The notes: generated by a model not told the origin, from the sequence alone. DNA of 64,000 nt from Metabacillus litoralis (GCF_003667825.1 NZ_CP033043.1:5092501-5156500), one strand, 5' to 3'. Positions 34,805 to 44,098 are shown, counted from the first letter of the stretch. Program-made: numbers and translations.

Positions 34805-36010
34805 ATGACAACGATAAATAATAAGATATGGTCACTTTCGTTTATTATCGTAGTGATCTTAAATGCCTTAGTTTTTATGATTTTTGAAATGCTATTACCG
34901 ACTCTTCCCTTATTTGTCACGGCGTTAGGAGGAGGAGCAGGTCAGGTTGGTTTAGTAACAGGTATTTTTATGTTATCAGCTATTTTAATTCGCCCTTTTG
35001 CAGGAATACTTTCAAGGAAGTTTGATAAAAAAATCCTTTTGATTTTAGGTATTCTCATTATTGCTCTATCCACAGGTGCCTATTATCTCTCCAGTAACAT
35101 ATCGACATTATTACTTATTCGGTTGATCCATGGGGCTGGATTCGGTTTAGCATCAACTTACTTTGCGACACTTGCTGCTGAAATCATTCCTAAAGACCGT
35201 CGAGGTGAGGGGATTGGCTATTTTGGTGTTGGAGAAACAGTTGCCATCTCAGTTGGTCCAATGATTGGGATTATGACACTAGAATTATATGACTTTCAAC
35301 GATTATTTTTTGGAGGAATGGCCGTACTTTTACTAGCTGTTATCATGGCTGTTTTTATAAAAAGAGCTCCTAAAGGAAAAGAGGCGGATAAGCAGGTAAG
35401 TGAGAAATTTAAACTATTGGAGAAACGAGTTTTGTTTCCTTCGTTTCTGATCTTTTTAATTGGAATTGCGGCAGGAGGGATCATGTCTTTCTTTTCTCTA
35501 TATGCTATAGAGAGGGACTTTACTCAAGTAGGACTGTTTTTCTTATTGATCGCAGCAGCAAGTTTTATCATTCGTTTACTATCAGGAAAGGTATTTGATA
35601 GGTACGGGCCGTCAATTATTTTAATTCCAGGATCCATTTTATCGATTGTAGGGTTGATTATTCTGTATGTAGCAGAAAGTGATAGCATGTTCTTAATTGC
35701 GGCAATCATTTATGGTTTTGGCTTTGGTGCAATCTTCCCAGCCGTTCAGACGTGGTGCATGAACTTAGTGGAGGAACATGAACATGAGGATGCGATGGCT
35801 TCCTTCTTCAACTTTTTTGATTTAGGTATTGGTGGTGGCTCCTTTGTTCTTGGTCTAGTTGCCACAGTAGCATCGTATCAAGCAGTATACCTTGTCGCAA
35901 CAATTGTTTATGGGATGGCTCTAGTTATCTATGTGGTTTATGTTGTTGTGAAAGGTAACCCAAATAAACATTATGGAAAAAGTGTCCACGTGGATAAACA
36001 AGCCATCTAG
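34805..36010 (+). CDS. MFS efflux transporter (DHA1 type)
   Basis: This 401-residue twelve-segment major facilitator has a conserved loop 2-3 motif (R-P-F-A-G-I-L-S-R-K-F-D-K-K near residue 65) and a motif-C-like region (G-A-G-F-G-L-A-S-T-Y). ATG 34805 with AAGGAG is preferred to the upstream in-frame start at 34703, which overlaps the preceding terminator. With the MerR regulator it makes a Bmr/Blt-like multidrug module. Substrate unknown. It is convergent with the XRE-cupin gene, with a terminator between them. Confidence 0.88.
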   Translation: MTTINNKIWSLSFIIVVILNALVFMIFEMLLPTLPLFVTALGGGAGQVGLVTGIFMLSAILIRPFAGILSRKFDKKILLILGILIIALSTGAYYLSSNISTLLLIRLIHGAGFGLASTYFATLAAEIIPKDRRGEGIGYFGVGETVAISVGPMIGIMTLELYDFQRLFFGGMAVLLLAVIMAVFIKRAPKGKEADKQVSEKFKLLEKRVLFPSFLIFLIGIAAGGIMSFFSLYAIERDFTQVGLFFLLIAAASFIIRLLSGKVFDRYGPSIILIPGSILSIVGLIILYVAESDSMFLIAAIIYGFGFGAIFPAVQTWCMNLVEEHEHEDAMASFFNFFDLGIGGGSFVLGLVATVASYQAVYLVATIVYGMALVIYVVYVVVKGNPNKHYGKSVHVDKQAI

Positions 36011-36069
36011 ATAGTGAAGCAAAGGGGAAATGGATTAACAATTTATTATTTTAGTAAAGAGCACACCAA

Positions 36070-36097
36070 ATAGGCAGCAAGATTCTTGCTAGCCTAT
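36070..36097. terminator. Terminator between convergent genes
   Basis: ATAGGC-AGCAAGA pairs with TCTTGCT-A-GCCTAT (one bulge). It is embedded in a longer imperfect repeat (AAGAGCACA/TGTGTTCTT) that gives T-rich tails. Confidence 0.65.
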
Positions 36098-36129
36098 CCA
36101 ACTTTGTGTTCTTCTCTAGTTACTAGGAC

Positions 36130-36675
36130 CTATAATAGATCGTCCAATTTTGTGTCTGAATAAATGGCAATTAGGATGACTGATTTTGTGTCTCCAATGT
36201 TTTTTACCATATGTGGAACACTTGCATTCCAGCTAAAAGAATCGCCTTTTTCTAAGATAAATGAGTCTTCTCCTTGTTCAGCAAGTACTTTTCCTTCTAG
36301 CACTAAATGGACTTCCTCTCCTTCATGTGCATGGGGTTCTGCTTCTCCAATTGCAAATCCAGGAGGCGACTCAACAATTATCATTCGTAATGGTCCTTTT
36401 GAGGTTATATGCTCAATTTTTAAATCTTTTAACGACGAGGTTCTTCTAGTATCTTTTCTAACAACACGCATGTGCTGTTTTTTTTCTAATAGTAAGTAGG
36501 GTAGCGGTACCTTCAAAAATTCCGCAATGGTATTTAGTGTGTTTATGGAGGGTGACGTATTATTGTTTTCAACATTACTTATAAAGCCTTTTGATAGCCC
36601 TGTACCTTCACACATTTGTGCAATCGTGATTTTTTTTTTATTTCTAATCGATCGAATTTTAGATCCTATATCCAA
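36130..36675 (-). CDS. XRE-cupin transcriptional regulator
   Basis: This roughly 181-residue regulator has an N-terminal XRE helix-turn-helix (I-A-Q-M-C-E-G-T-G-L-S-K-G-F-I-S-N-V-E) and a C-terminal cupin (P-H-A-H-E-G-E-E-V-H-L-V-L-E-G; G-D-S-F-S-W-N-A-S-V-P-H). The cupin keeps the His/His/Glu metal-type residues. TTG 36675 is chosen because the GTG at 36684 lies inside the AGAGGTGA ribosome site. Such proteins sense small metabolites. It is divergent from catDE and could control that operon, through palindromes in the shared region. Confidence 0.85.
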   Translation of the reverse strand: MDIGSKIRSIRNKKKITIAQMCEGTGLSKGFISNVENNNTSPSINTLNTIAEFLKVPLPYLLLEKKQHMRVVRKDTRRTSSLKDLKIEHITSKGPLRMIIVESPPGFAIGEAEPHAHEGEEVHLVLEGKVLAEQGEDSFILEKGDSFSWNASVPHMVKNIGDTKSVILIAIYSDTKLDDLL

Positions 36676-36730
36676 CCAACTCACCTCTATATCATTTCTG
36701 TTTACGATACTTATAATAGTAGCAAAATCA

Positions 36731-36783
36731 TTGACAGTCTACAAGCTTGTTGTTACCATATAAAAAACTAATATTCCTATTAG
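36731..36783 (+). promoter_or_regulatory. Candidate promoter with two palindromes upstream of catD
   Basis: TTGACA (36731), 17 bases and TACCAT form a possible promoter. ACAAGCTTGT (36741-36750) is a perfect palindrome inside the spacer, and CTAATA-TTCC-TATTAG (36768-36783) lies just downstream. The stretch from 36784 to catD is A+T-rich with nothing else clear. Confidence 0.45.
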
Positions 36784-36985
36784 AAAACAACGTGATGTTT
36801 TTATTTTTTTGTAAATTAGTTTTTTAATATGAATAATTGTTTTCGATTGTATTACAACTTACTTTCTGTCTCAAAGCAGATTGTACAAAATATTTTAGAA
36901 AAGGTGATAGTTAGGGGGATAAAAATTAGTTGTTACGAAACATGAATTTGGCTTGATAAAAATTATTTCTTTAGGAGGATTTATA

Positions 36986-37378
36986 ATGAAAAATAAACAA
37001 GATATTAGTGCACTTTTACTACGATTGGTTCTAGGAGTTATTTTTATAGGACATGGTGTTGCAAAATTTCAAGGTGGTATTGGAAATATAGCTGGATGGT
37101 TTGATAGCATTGGATTGCCTGGGTTCTTGGCTTATGCAGTGGCAATTATCGAGTTGGTTGGTGGGATTGCAATGCTACTTGGTTTGGCTACACGTATAGT
37201 GGGAGGACTTTTTGTCTTAGTGCTTTTAGGGGCAATTGTGAAGGTTCAATTAGCTGCAGGTTTTATTGGAGGCTACGCGTATGATCTTGCATTATTGGCA
37301 ATGTCAGCCTATTTCTTACTAAACGGAAGTAAGCTTTATTCTTTAGATCATTATATATCAAAAGCAAGGAACAAATGA
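36986..37378 (+). CDS. catD: DoxX-family membrane protein CatD
   Basis: This roughly 130-residue four-segment membrane protein has L-L-L-R-L-V-L-G-V-I-F-I-G-H-G-V-A-K-F near its start and A-I-I-E-L-V-G-G-I-A-M-L-L-G in the middle, as in CatD of Bacillus subtilis. ATG 36986 follows AGGAGG; the longer frame from 36953 has no such site. In B. subtilis catD and catE form an operon for thiol-reactive catechols and quinones, and here too the dioxygenase follows. The biochemical role of CatD itself is unclear. Confidence 0.85.
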   Translation: MKNKQDISALLLRLVLGVIFIGHGVAKFQGGIGNIAGWFDSIGLPGFLAYAVAIIELVGGIAMLLGLATRIVGGLFVLVLLGAIVKVQLAAGFIGGYAYDLALLAMSAYFLLNGSKLYSLDHYISKARNK

Positions 37379-37418
37379 TAATTTCGATAAAAGAGGAGAG
37401 GCCTATCGGGTTATAAAG

Positions 37419-38375
37419 ATGAAGAATATGACGATCATTTCAGTAATTATCATCTTTGCTATTATAGTGGTTTTATTTATATTTCTAAAAAAGGAAGGGA
37501 GAGATGAAGAGATGAGTGTTGAAACTTACAAAGGGGTTATGGAACCTAGAATTGGTTATGTAGAGTTGCAAGTCTCTAACTTAGATCGTTCTTTAACTTT
37601 TTATGAGGAATTAATAGGGTTTCAAGTATTAGAGCAAGATAAAAAAACAGCAACACTTACAACAAATGGTCTGGTTCCGCAACTCATATTAAAAGAAGAA
37701 GAATCATTTGTTGAAAGACCGCCTGGAACAACAGGTCTATATCACTTTGCGATTGTTGTTCCTACTAGAAAGGATTTAGCTTTATCTACAAAACATTTAT
37801 TAGAAAGTGGCTATCCTATACAAGGTGCCTCAGATCATCAATATAGTGAGGCTGTATACCTCGCAGACCCTGATAATAACGGAATTGAAATATATGTAGA
37901 CAGAGCTTCTAGTCAGTGGATTAGAGACGAAAACGGAGGTTATGTCGGAGCGACTAACCCGTTGGATGCTGAGAATTTATTCGCTGAAATAAAAGGGAAT
38001 ACTTGGAATGGTCTACCAAGCAAAACAAGAATAGGTCATTTGCATTTACAAGTATCAAACATAGAAGAATCAGAGAGATTTTATGTGGAAGCACTTGGGC
38101 TTCGTATTGTTGCGAAAGATACTCATATGCTTTTTGTTTCTAAAGATGAATACCACCATCATATAGGGATGAACATTTGGGCAGGAAAAGGGTTACCTGC
38201 ACCTCCAAAAAAAGCATTAGGATTAAAATTTTTCACCCTTCATTTTACTGAAGAAGAGTATAAAGATGCAAAAGAAAATCTTGATCAATTAAAGTACAAT
38301 TATCTTGAGGAAAATCAGGAACTGACTGTTGAGGATCCTTCGGGTAATAAAATTAAAATATTAATGAAAAGTTAA
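37419..38375 (+). CDS. catE: Catechol-2,3-dioxygenase-like VOC protein CatE, with possible N-terminal membrane anchor
   Basis: The protein has two paired VOC domains. The first begins at I-G-Y-V-E-L-Q-V-S-N-L-D-R-S and contains Y-H-F-A-I-V and D-P-D-N-N-G-I-E-I-Y. The second begins at I-G-H-L-H-L-Q-V-S-N and contains Y-H-H-H-I-G-M-N-I-W. His and Glu ligands for Fe(II) are visible in these motifs. The catalysed step is extradiol ring cleavage. Two starts are possible: ATG 37419 adds a strongly hydrophobic N-terminal helix, while ATG 37512 has the better ribosome site (AAGGGAGAG) and gives 287 residues, the usual CatE length. The longer form is given here because the hydrophobic helix looks genuine. 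Confidence 0.82.
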   Translation: MKNMTIISVIIIFAIIVVLFIFLKKEGRDEEMSVETYKGVMEPRIGYVELQVSNLDRSLTFYEELIGFQVLEQDKKTATLTTNGLVPQLILKEEESFVERPPGTTGLYHFAIVVPTRKDLALSTKHLLESGYPIQGASDHQYSEAVYLADPDNNGIEIYVDRASSQWIRDENGGYVGATNPLDAENLFAEIKGNTWNGLPSKTRIGHLHLQVSNIEESERFYVEALGLRIVAKDTHMLFVSKDEYHHHIGMNIWAGKGLPAPPKKALGLKFFTLHFTEEEYKDAKENLDQLKYNYLEENQELTVEDPSGNKIKILMKS

Positions 38376-38475
38376 GAGATGGATTATTGATTCTTTTGTT
38401 TGCCACGTAGTATGTATGTTGTTAGTAGTTGATGTCAGACTGTAAAAGTAGCACAATAAGTAGAATTAAATTACT

Positions 38476-38519
38476 AAACAAAAAGGAGGGTTCTATAAAT
38501 TTTAGCCTCCTTTTTGTTT
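38476..38519. terminator. Bidirectional terminator
   Basis: AAACAAAAAGGAGG pairs perfectly with CCTCCTTTTTGTTT (14 bp) across a 16-base loop, after catE. Confidence 0.82.
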
Positions 38520-38547
38520 GTTATAGATAACTGACTATATACCTTGT

Positions 38548-38624
38548 TTAACTTATTTTAGGACCACAAGTCAAACGTGGATCAATATATACTAACACTT
38601 TATTAAACTTAACTTTATTAATTC
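38548..38624 (+). repeat. Diverged copy of the attachment-region block at 25785-25871
   Basis: It shares TTAACTTATTTTA, ACCACAAG-CAAA and ACTTAACTTTATTAATTC in the same order. It lies in a gene-free stretch (38376-38812) with the inverted tRNA remnant about 130 bp further on. Confidence 0.5.
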
Positions 38625-38751
38625 AATCATTGCTAGAGCAGAAACATATAATGAAAAAAAGATATCCTTTTGTAACTTAGGTAAATAATCTTAATTTCCA
38701 GAAACACTAAGGAACAATATTTTACAAATAACATAGAGCCCAACCCCATAT

Positions 38752-38795
38752 GGAACTGAAGTTCACTCTGATGATCCGAGCGGATTCGCCCTCCT
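38752..38795 (-). repeat. Degraded inverted remnant of the tRNA-Val 3' end and its flank
   Basis: Read on the minus strand it gives GGGCGAATCC-GCTCGGATCATCAGA followed by GTGAACTTCAGTTCC. The acceptor end matches the scars at 5.3 and 25.9 kb, and the flank matches GTGAGCTTCAGTTCC after the first scar. The T-arm is partly lost. Confidence 0.5.
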
Positions 38796-38812
38796 CCCCT
38801 TTCAAAGCTGGT

Positions 38813-40186
38813 TTAATGATAGGAATTAAATGAGAGTGGATTATATTTATTTTTTTCATACAGATCAATTATAGTTTCTGCTAATAGTTGAATACCGAGA
38901 TTGATTTTTTGTTCATTTACTTGTGAAATGCTTAGTCGAATTGCTTTCTTTTGGTTTTCGGCTAAGTACATTCTTGAAGCGTTGTCTACGTATATATGTT
39001 TTTCATGTAGGAGGTAAATCAATTTGTCGATATTTATATGGGAAGGCAAAAAGATTGTGAGATAAAAGCCACTTTTTGGTTTTGTAAATTGTACATAGTT
39101 AGGTAAATACAATGAACAGGCTTCTAATAATGTTTTCATTTTTTTTATGTACAATATTTTTACGCTTTCTACATGATATTGAAACATACCGTTTTTTAAA
39201 TAGATTTCTAATGCCCCTTGTGAAAGTGGAGATGTATGGAAATCTGTACTAAATTTATTATGAATGAATGAAGGGATCATTTTTTCAGGGAGTACAACTG
39301 TAGCAATACGTAGTCCGGGCAAAAATACCTTCGAAAAGCTCTTAACATAAATAACTCTTCCGTTGGGTTCGTACGCAAACAAAGGGTCTGCTTTTGAATC
39401 CATGTCTAATTCTGCTAAAAAATCATCCTCTACAATGTATAAATCGTATTTTTCTGCAAGAGCAACAATTTTTTTCTTTTCCTCATTTGTGTAATGATGT
39501 CCCAGTGGGTTGTGGAATCTTGGAATGATGTAAAAGAATTTAATATCATTGGTTCGAAAAAAATTCTCAAGTCTTTCAAAATCAATCCCTTCCATTGTTA
39601 ATTCAATCCCTAACGTTGTAATTTGATTTAACTGTAAGGAATCTATCATACCAAAGTATGAAGGTTGCTCAATTAATACATTCTTTTTCCCATTAGGAAA
39701 CGGCATAATGGACAGAATATGAAGGGCTTGTTGTGATCCAGAAGTAATGACAAGTCGATCATGTTTCGTGAACACCTGTAAATGTTGTAAATATTTCACA
39801 AGCTCTAGCCGTAAAGAAAGAAGTCCCTGTTGATCACTATAAGTAAATAATTGTTCTTTATAATGGTCAATCGCCTGATTGATACAATGCTGAAAGTCTT
39901 TATACGGCATGGTTCGTTTATCTGGACCAGCAGATAAAAAATCAATTTCAATTTCATGGTTAGTAGTTGTTTGATAATTGTCCACTACGTAATAGCCACT
40001 TTTCGGTTTAGCATAGACAATATGCTGTTTTTCCAATTCAAGTAATGCCTTAACAACGGTATTTTTACTACATTGAAATTGTTCAGCTAGCAGTCGAATC
40101 GATGGTAGTTTATCTCCTGTCTTTAACTTCTCATCCTTGATTTGTTGTTTCACCCATTCTAAAATGCCAATATATTTTGTTGTCAC
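38813..40186 (-). CDS. MocR-type regulator: GntR DNA-binding domain fused to aminotransferase fold
   Basis: This 457-residue protein has an N-terminal GntR winged helix (L-P-S-I-R-L-L-A-E-Q-F-Q-C-S-K-N-T-V-V-K-A-L) and then a class-I aminotransferase domain. The PLP Lys lies in V-K-S-F-S-K-V-F-L-P-G-L-R near residue 280, with S-G-S-Q-Q-A-L near 128. MocR proteins use PLP or an aminated ligand to regulate neighbouring genes rather than acting as transaminases. The GTG start follows AAGGAG. It is divergent from an EamA-family exporter, its likely target. Confidence 0.92.
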   Translation of the reverse strand: MTTKYIGILEWVKQQIKDEKLKTGDKLPSIRLLAEQFQCSKNTVVKALLELEKQHIVYAKPKSGYYVVDNYQTTTNHEIEIDFLSAGPDKRTMPYKDFQHCINQAIDHYKEQLFTYSDQQGLLSLRLELVKYLQHLQVFTKHDRLVITSGSQQALHILSIMPFPNGKKNVLIEQPSYFGMIDSLQLNQITTLGIELTMEGIDFERLENFFRTNDIKFFYIIPRFHNPLGHHYTNEEKKKIVALAEKYDLYIVEDDFLAELDMDSKADPLFAYEPNGRVIYVKSFSKVFLPGLRIATVVLPEKMIPSFIHNKFSTDFHTSPLSQGALEIYLKNGMFQYHVESVKILYIKKMKTLLEACSLYLPNYVQFTKPKSGFYLTIFLPSHINIDKLIYLLHEKHIYVDNASRMYLAENQKKAIRLSISQVNEQKINLGIQLLAETIIDLYEKNKYNPLSFNSYH

Positions 40187-40336
40187 AACTATTCTCCTTC
40201 GCTATCTGTACCATGACAGATGGGGAATTCTCTTGTTTTAAAAAAAGTTGATATTCATTACAATCATGCTTAATAGCGTAATCCTTTTAACTATGATTAT
40301 CGGATATTTTTTTATGCTTGAGAAGGGGGAAATTAA

Positions 40337-41245
40337 GTGGAAACTAAAATGAAAAGAGGCATGTTATTGGGCTTTATTGGCGTAGTTTGTTTTAGTCTTA
40401 CATTACCAGCTACAAGCATTGCCCTACCTTATTTTGGTGAGGTGATTGTTGGATTAGGTAGAACAGTTATTGCAGCTATTATTGTAGGGACTATCTTTAT
40501 TATAAAAAAGCAATTGTTACCTAATAAAAGACAGTTCAAAAGTTTGCTTATTGTTACTGTTGGAGCCGTACTTGCCTTTCCATTATTAACTACATTTGCA
40601 ATGAAATCACTCCCTGTATCACATGGTGCAATTGAATTGGCTTTATTACCGCTTGCGACAGCTGGCTTTGCGATGTGGCGTGGGGGTGAGCGACCTTCAA
40701 AACGCTATTGGATCGCCAGTACAATTGGTGCGATAACTGTCACTATATATGCTCTCTATTTAGGATTAGGGCAATTGCAAACAGGGGATATTGCATTAAT
40801 TCTGGCTGTATTTTTACTTGGATTAAGTTATGCAGAGGGTGGAAAATTATCAAAAGAGCTTGGTAGTTGGCAAGTGATTGCTTGGGCTATAGTAATTGGT
40901 GCCCCGTTTTTTATTATTCCTGTCAGCTTCAGTATTTCAGTTAATATGTTAGAAGCGCCAATCGAAGCTTGGATCAGTTTGTTTTATTTAGGTGTTGTAA
41001 GCCAGTTTTTAGCATATGTTGCATGGTATGGTGGGATGTCTTTAGGAGGCATTTCAAGAGTAGGGCAGATTCAATACTTACAACCCTTTTTAATGATAGG
41101 ATTTTCTGTATTATTCTTAGGAGAATCGATAACTTGGCTAACGATTGGTTTAGCTATTATAGTTGTGATATGCGTAATAATCGGGAAAAACGCACCAGTG
41201 ATAAAGAAGGAGTTCCATCTTGAAAATAATGCTTCTTCATCATAG
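40337..41245 (+). CDS. EamA/DMT-family transporter
   Basis: This 302-residue membrane protein has ten hydrophobic segments arranged as two EamA repeats (first roughly 10-140, second 150-290). Typical stretches are P-V-S-H-G-A-I-E-L-A-L-L-P-L near residue 93 and L-Q-P-F-L-M-I-G-F-S-V-L-F-L-G-E near 255. It probably exports an amino acid or amine-like metabolite. The GTG start lies after AAGGGGG. Its regulator is likely the divergent MocR protein. Confidence 0.88.
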   Translation: METKMKRGMLLGFIGVVCFSLTLPATSIALPYFGEVIVGLGRTVIAAIIVGTIFIIKKQLLPNKRQFKSLLIVTVGAVLAFPLLTTFAMKSLPVSHGAIELALLPLATAGFAMWRGGERPSKRYWIASTIGAITVTIYALYLGLGQLQTGDIALILAVFLLGLSYAEGGKLSKELGSWQVIAWAIVIGAPFFIIPVSFSISVNMLEAPIEAWISLFYLGVVSQFLAYVAWYGGMSLGGISRVGQIQYLQPFLMIGFSVLFLGESITWLTIGLAIIVVICVIIGKNAPVIKKEFHLENNASSS

Positions 41246-41359
41246 AAGTAAGAGAAAAGGATACCCAATTTTATCCGTTTGAAGGAAACTGTACATTAAA
41301 AATAATCTTGAAGATCAATTATCAATTTAATCGAAGATAAAAGAAATATCTTTCGACAA

Positions 41360-41746
41360 TCATAGAGTTGGTTTTTGTTCAAGGATGCTTTTAAAGCTAT
41401 TTCTATATAAATAAAGCAAATAACAATGAAGGATGACAAGTATAATTGCTAGTGGAAGCAAGGAATGGTCCAAAAACAAGTGAAGCAAAAGGATGTTGAC
41501 GATAATTGGGGTTAATATTGCCAAAGTTAGAGGAACAAATCGATTCATCAAAAGTAAGATACCACATAAAACTTCTAATGATTTTTCCACAATTAATAGA
41601 TATTTAAATTCGAATAGTGCCATTGCTTCGGTGCTGGTTGCTATAAACGGTTCAATGCCAAAGATAACAAAATAACCATTTAGACCTGCACCAAAGAATA
41701 TGACTCCTAACAAAAGTCTAGTTATATGCATAAATATTTTAGTCAA
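41360..41746 (-). CDS. DoxX-like small membrane protein
   Basis: This 128-residue four-segment membrane protein has R-L-L-L-G-V-I-F-F-G-A-G-L-N-G-Y near the start and E-K-S-L-E-V-L-C-G-I-L-L-L in the middle, a pattern like the DoxX/DoxD superfamily. The frame runs to 41794, but TTG 41746 has GGAGG eight bases upstream. No catalytic residues can be pointed out. It is convergent with the EamA gene and stands alone. Confidence 0.65.
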   Translation of the reverse strand: MTKIFMHITRLLLGVIFFGAGLNGYFVIFGIEPFIATSTEAMALFEFKYLLIVEKSLEVLCGILLLMNRFVPLTLAILTPIIVNILLLHLFLDHSLLPLAIILVILHCYLLYLYRNSFKSILEQKPTL

Positions 41747-41955
41747 TTTCAACACCTCCAATTTAACTTTATTCAAAATAATTTTTAATATCACTATTCA
41801 ATTGTGTAATTCATAATTTGAATTATTTAATGAATTTCGCTCAAATCTGTAACATAGGAGGAAGAAAGGAAGACAAACATTTCTAATGTGTAGTTAACTT
41901 CGCTTTAAATAGTGAAGAAGTGATCTTCAGCAACAAATGCGGAAATATGTAATGT

Positions 41956-41995
41956 ACCCTGTAGAGTTAACACGTAAAAAACTACTCTACAGGGT
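41956..41995. repeat. Perfect 12-bp inverted repeat
   Basis: ACCCTGTAGAGT and ACTCTACAGGGT are separated by 16 bases, between the DoxX-like gene and the rsbP stop. On the minus strand it could act as the end of the rsbQP transcript, although the only T-run is in the loop. Confidence 0.5.
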
Positions 41996-42053
41996 CAATT
42001 TGTATAGAATGAAGAAATGGGGAATGAATGGTTTTTTTGACATCTGTATTCCT

Positions 42054-43262
42054 TTAATGCAAATCAATCAACAAAAAACACTTATCATCACTTTGATGAT
42101 AAGCCAATTCAGTGTTATTCATTGATTGGATGATCATCTCTTTAAGATCATGCATTGGCTTTGTTTTATTATCTTGTAGCAAGGGCTTTAAATGATTAAA
42201 GCCAAAAGGATCTGTCACTCCATCGGTATATAGAAGAAGCCTACTCCCTCTTAGATAAGGAATTGTTGTTGTTTTAAATTGTACCCCTTCAAATGTTCCG
42301 ATTGGAGGTGAAGAAGAATTAAGCTCCTGTATTCCCTTAGAACTCTGTAAGAAGGCAGGTGGGTGTCCAGCATTAATAAAGTCAATCTTCTTTTCCTTTG
42401 TATCTATTAGTAAATAAATAACTGTGCAGTAATGCCAAGCCTCTTCATTATTTTGAAAAAGACTATGCAGATGGTGATCCAATTCTTTAATGACGATCTC
42501 AGGATTCCCTTCTCTTGAAATTAATCGTTGAAATAATGATTGAACAGACATGGTAATTAATGATGAAGAAATACCGTGGCCCATTACATCCAGTATGATG
42601 ATCCCATAACGATGCTTGTCAATTTGATAAATCCCATAGATATCCCCTGAAAGTTCATGAGATGCTTTATAGAATGCTTCGATATGTATATATTCATTAC
42701 TGATAGAATCCGTTAGTGTTGTCTCTTGTATTTTTCTGGCAAGCTCTAATTCCTTTTTTGTTTCTATGTTGTACTTTTGGTTTAGCTCATTTACTTTGAG
42801 TAATTCTGCTTGCTTTTCTTCCAAGGATCTCAAAGCAATCTCTAAATCGGAAACAGCCTTGTTTTTTGCCATTAAGGCTGCTTCAGCCTCTTTCTTTGCT
42901 ACAAGCAGAGCATTTTCGAGTTCCTCGCGTTTCCGGATTGGAATTAGGACACATTCAATAACAGTTTCGTTTTGCCTTACCTTGGCCTGTGCATTTAAAA
43001 GAACAGGTATTTCTTTTTTATTCTTTGATTCTAACGAAAGATACATCTCATCTACTTTCTTATTTACTTTAATAAGTGGAACAAAATAAAGTTGATAAAA
43101 AAGTTGAGCAGATTTGGTGAAAATTTTATTAATATGTTGACCAATTAGTTGCGGTAAGCTGTAATTTAGTTCTTCTAGTAATGTTTGGTTACTAGATATA
43201 ATAATTCCATCTTCAGATAACGTTAGAAATCCACCTGGAGCATGGTTCAACTGTTCATCCAT
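42054..43262 (-). CDS. rsbP: RsbP: PAS-domain PP2C phosphatase of the sigma-B energy-stress branch
   Basis: This 402-residue cytoplasmic phosphatase has an N-terminal PAS domain (G-G-F-L-T-L-S-E-D-G-I-I ... L-P-Q-L-I-G-Q), a coiled coil (about 130-185) and a C-terminal SpoIIE/PP2C domain. Metal-type acidic residues are in G-D-I-Y-G and in D-V-M-G-H-G-I-S-S, with Y-T-D-G-V-T-D-P near the end. It dephosphorylates RsbV under energy stress to free sigma-B. Length and layout match the B. subtilis protein. It follows rsbQ after 20 bases on the same strand, and RsbQ is needed for its activity. No other rsb genes are in the window. Confidence 0.92.
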   Translation of the reverse strand: MDEQLNHAPGGFLTLSEDGIIISSNQTLLEELNYSLPQLIGQHINKIFTKSAQLFYQLYFVPLIKVNKKVDEMYLSLESKNKKEIPVLLNAQAKVRQNETVIECVLIPIRKREELENALLVAKKEAEAALMAKNKAVSDLEIALRSLEEKQAELLKVNELNQKYNIETKKELELARKIQETTLTDSISNEYIHIEAFYKASHELSGDIYGIYQIDKHRYGIIILDVMGHGISSSLITMSVQSLFQRLISREGNPEIVIKELDHHLHSLFQNNEEAWHYCTVIYLLIDTKEKKIDFINAGHPPAFLQSSKGIQELNSSSPPIGTFEGVQFKTTTIPYLRGSRLLLYTDGVTDPFGFNHLKPLLQDNKTKPMHDLKEMIIQSMNNTELAYHQSDDKCFLLIDLH

Positions 43263-43282
43263 TAAGTTTGATCTCCTTGAAT

Positions 43283-44098
43283 TTATTGTTTAACAGTTGC
43301 TCTTAGGTATTCTTGAATAACTTCAATTGTTTCCTCAGGGTGACTCATATGCGGACAATGTCCTGTTGCTTTTAGCTTTTTATATTGACTATAAGGCAAA
43401 TGAACTTTAAGGTATTCTCCTACTTCTGTAGGAGCAATAATATCGTTAGAGCATTGCATAATGAGAGAAGGAACAGTTACTTTTGATAAATCCCCACGAT
43501 TATCTGCAAAAAAAGCTGCTTCAGCAAATTGACGAGCAATGAGGGGATCGGTAGAGCAAAATCGATCTTCAAGTTCCTTTGTTATAGAGGGCTGATCTTG
43601 GCTATTCATAACAAGTGATGCAAACATATTTGCCCAACCGATATAATTCTTTTCCATCATATCAATTAACCCTAAAAGATCCTCTTTTTGAAAGCCTCCA
43701 TAGTAAGAAGGAGGATCGTCCAGATAATATGGGGAGGGTCCAATCATAATTAAATGAGAAAAATAATTTGAATGGGCAATTGACGCTAGCATTCCGATCA
43801 TACTGCTAACTGAATGTCCAATAAATATTGCCTTTTTTAAGTCTAATGCAGCACAAACCTCCAATAAATCCTGAACATACCCTGATAATGTACCATATCT
43901 TTTATAATCGTATGATTGAATATCAGATTTTCCTAGACCGACATAATCAAAAAGAATAACACGATACTCCTGTTTAAATGCATTAGCAACTGAATTCCAA
44001 ACCGTTTGATCACAATTAAAACCAGGTGCAAATATGATTGTCCTTTTTCCGCATCCTTCGATTTGAACATTGTTTCGCAACAAGATATCTTGCTTCAT
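43283..44098 (-). CDS. rsbQ: RsbQ: alpha/beta hydrolase required for RsbP
   Basis: This 271-residue alpha/beta hydrolase is very similar to B. subtilis RsbQ, for example [33 protein letters not shown] and G-H-C-P-H-M-S-H-P. The triad is visible: Ser in G-H-S-V (near 96), Asp in S-N-D-I-I-A-P (near 219) and His in G-H-C-P-H (near 247). It is thought to supply or process a small hydrophobic ligand for the PAS domain of RsbP, the next gene. It has a GGAGG-like site upstream. Confidence 0.94.
   Translation of the reverse strand: MKQDILLRNNVQIEGCGKRTIIFAPGFNCDQTVWNSVANAFKQEYRVILFDYVGLGKSDIQSYDYKRYGTLSGYVQDLLEVCAALDLKKAIFIGHSVSSMIGMLASIAHSNYFSHLIMIGPSPYYLDDPPSYYGGFQKEDLLGLIDMMEKNYIGWANMFASLVMNSQDQPSITKELEDRFCSTDPLIARQFAEAAFFADNRGDLSKVTVPSLIMQCSNDIIAPTEVGEYLKVHLPYSQYKKLKATGHCPHMSHPEETIEVIQEYLRATVKQ

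Noticed and set aside
36164..36763. Forward open frames opposite the XRE-cupin gene
   Set aside because: They are shadows of a well-supported regulator with recognisable domains.
41937..42125. Short forward ORF between the DoxX-like gene and rsbP
   Set aside because: No ribosome site, overlaps the 12-bp inverted repeat and the rsbP 3' end, and no recognisable product.
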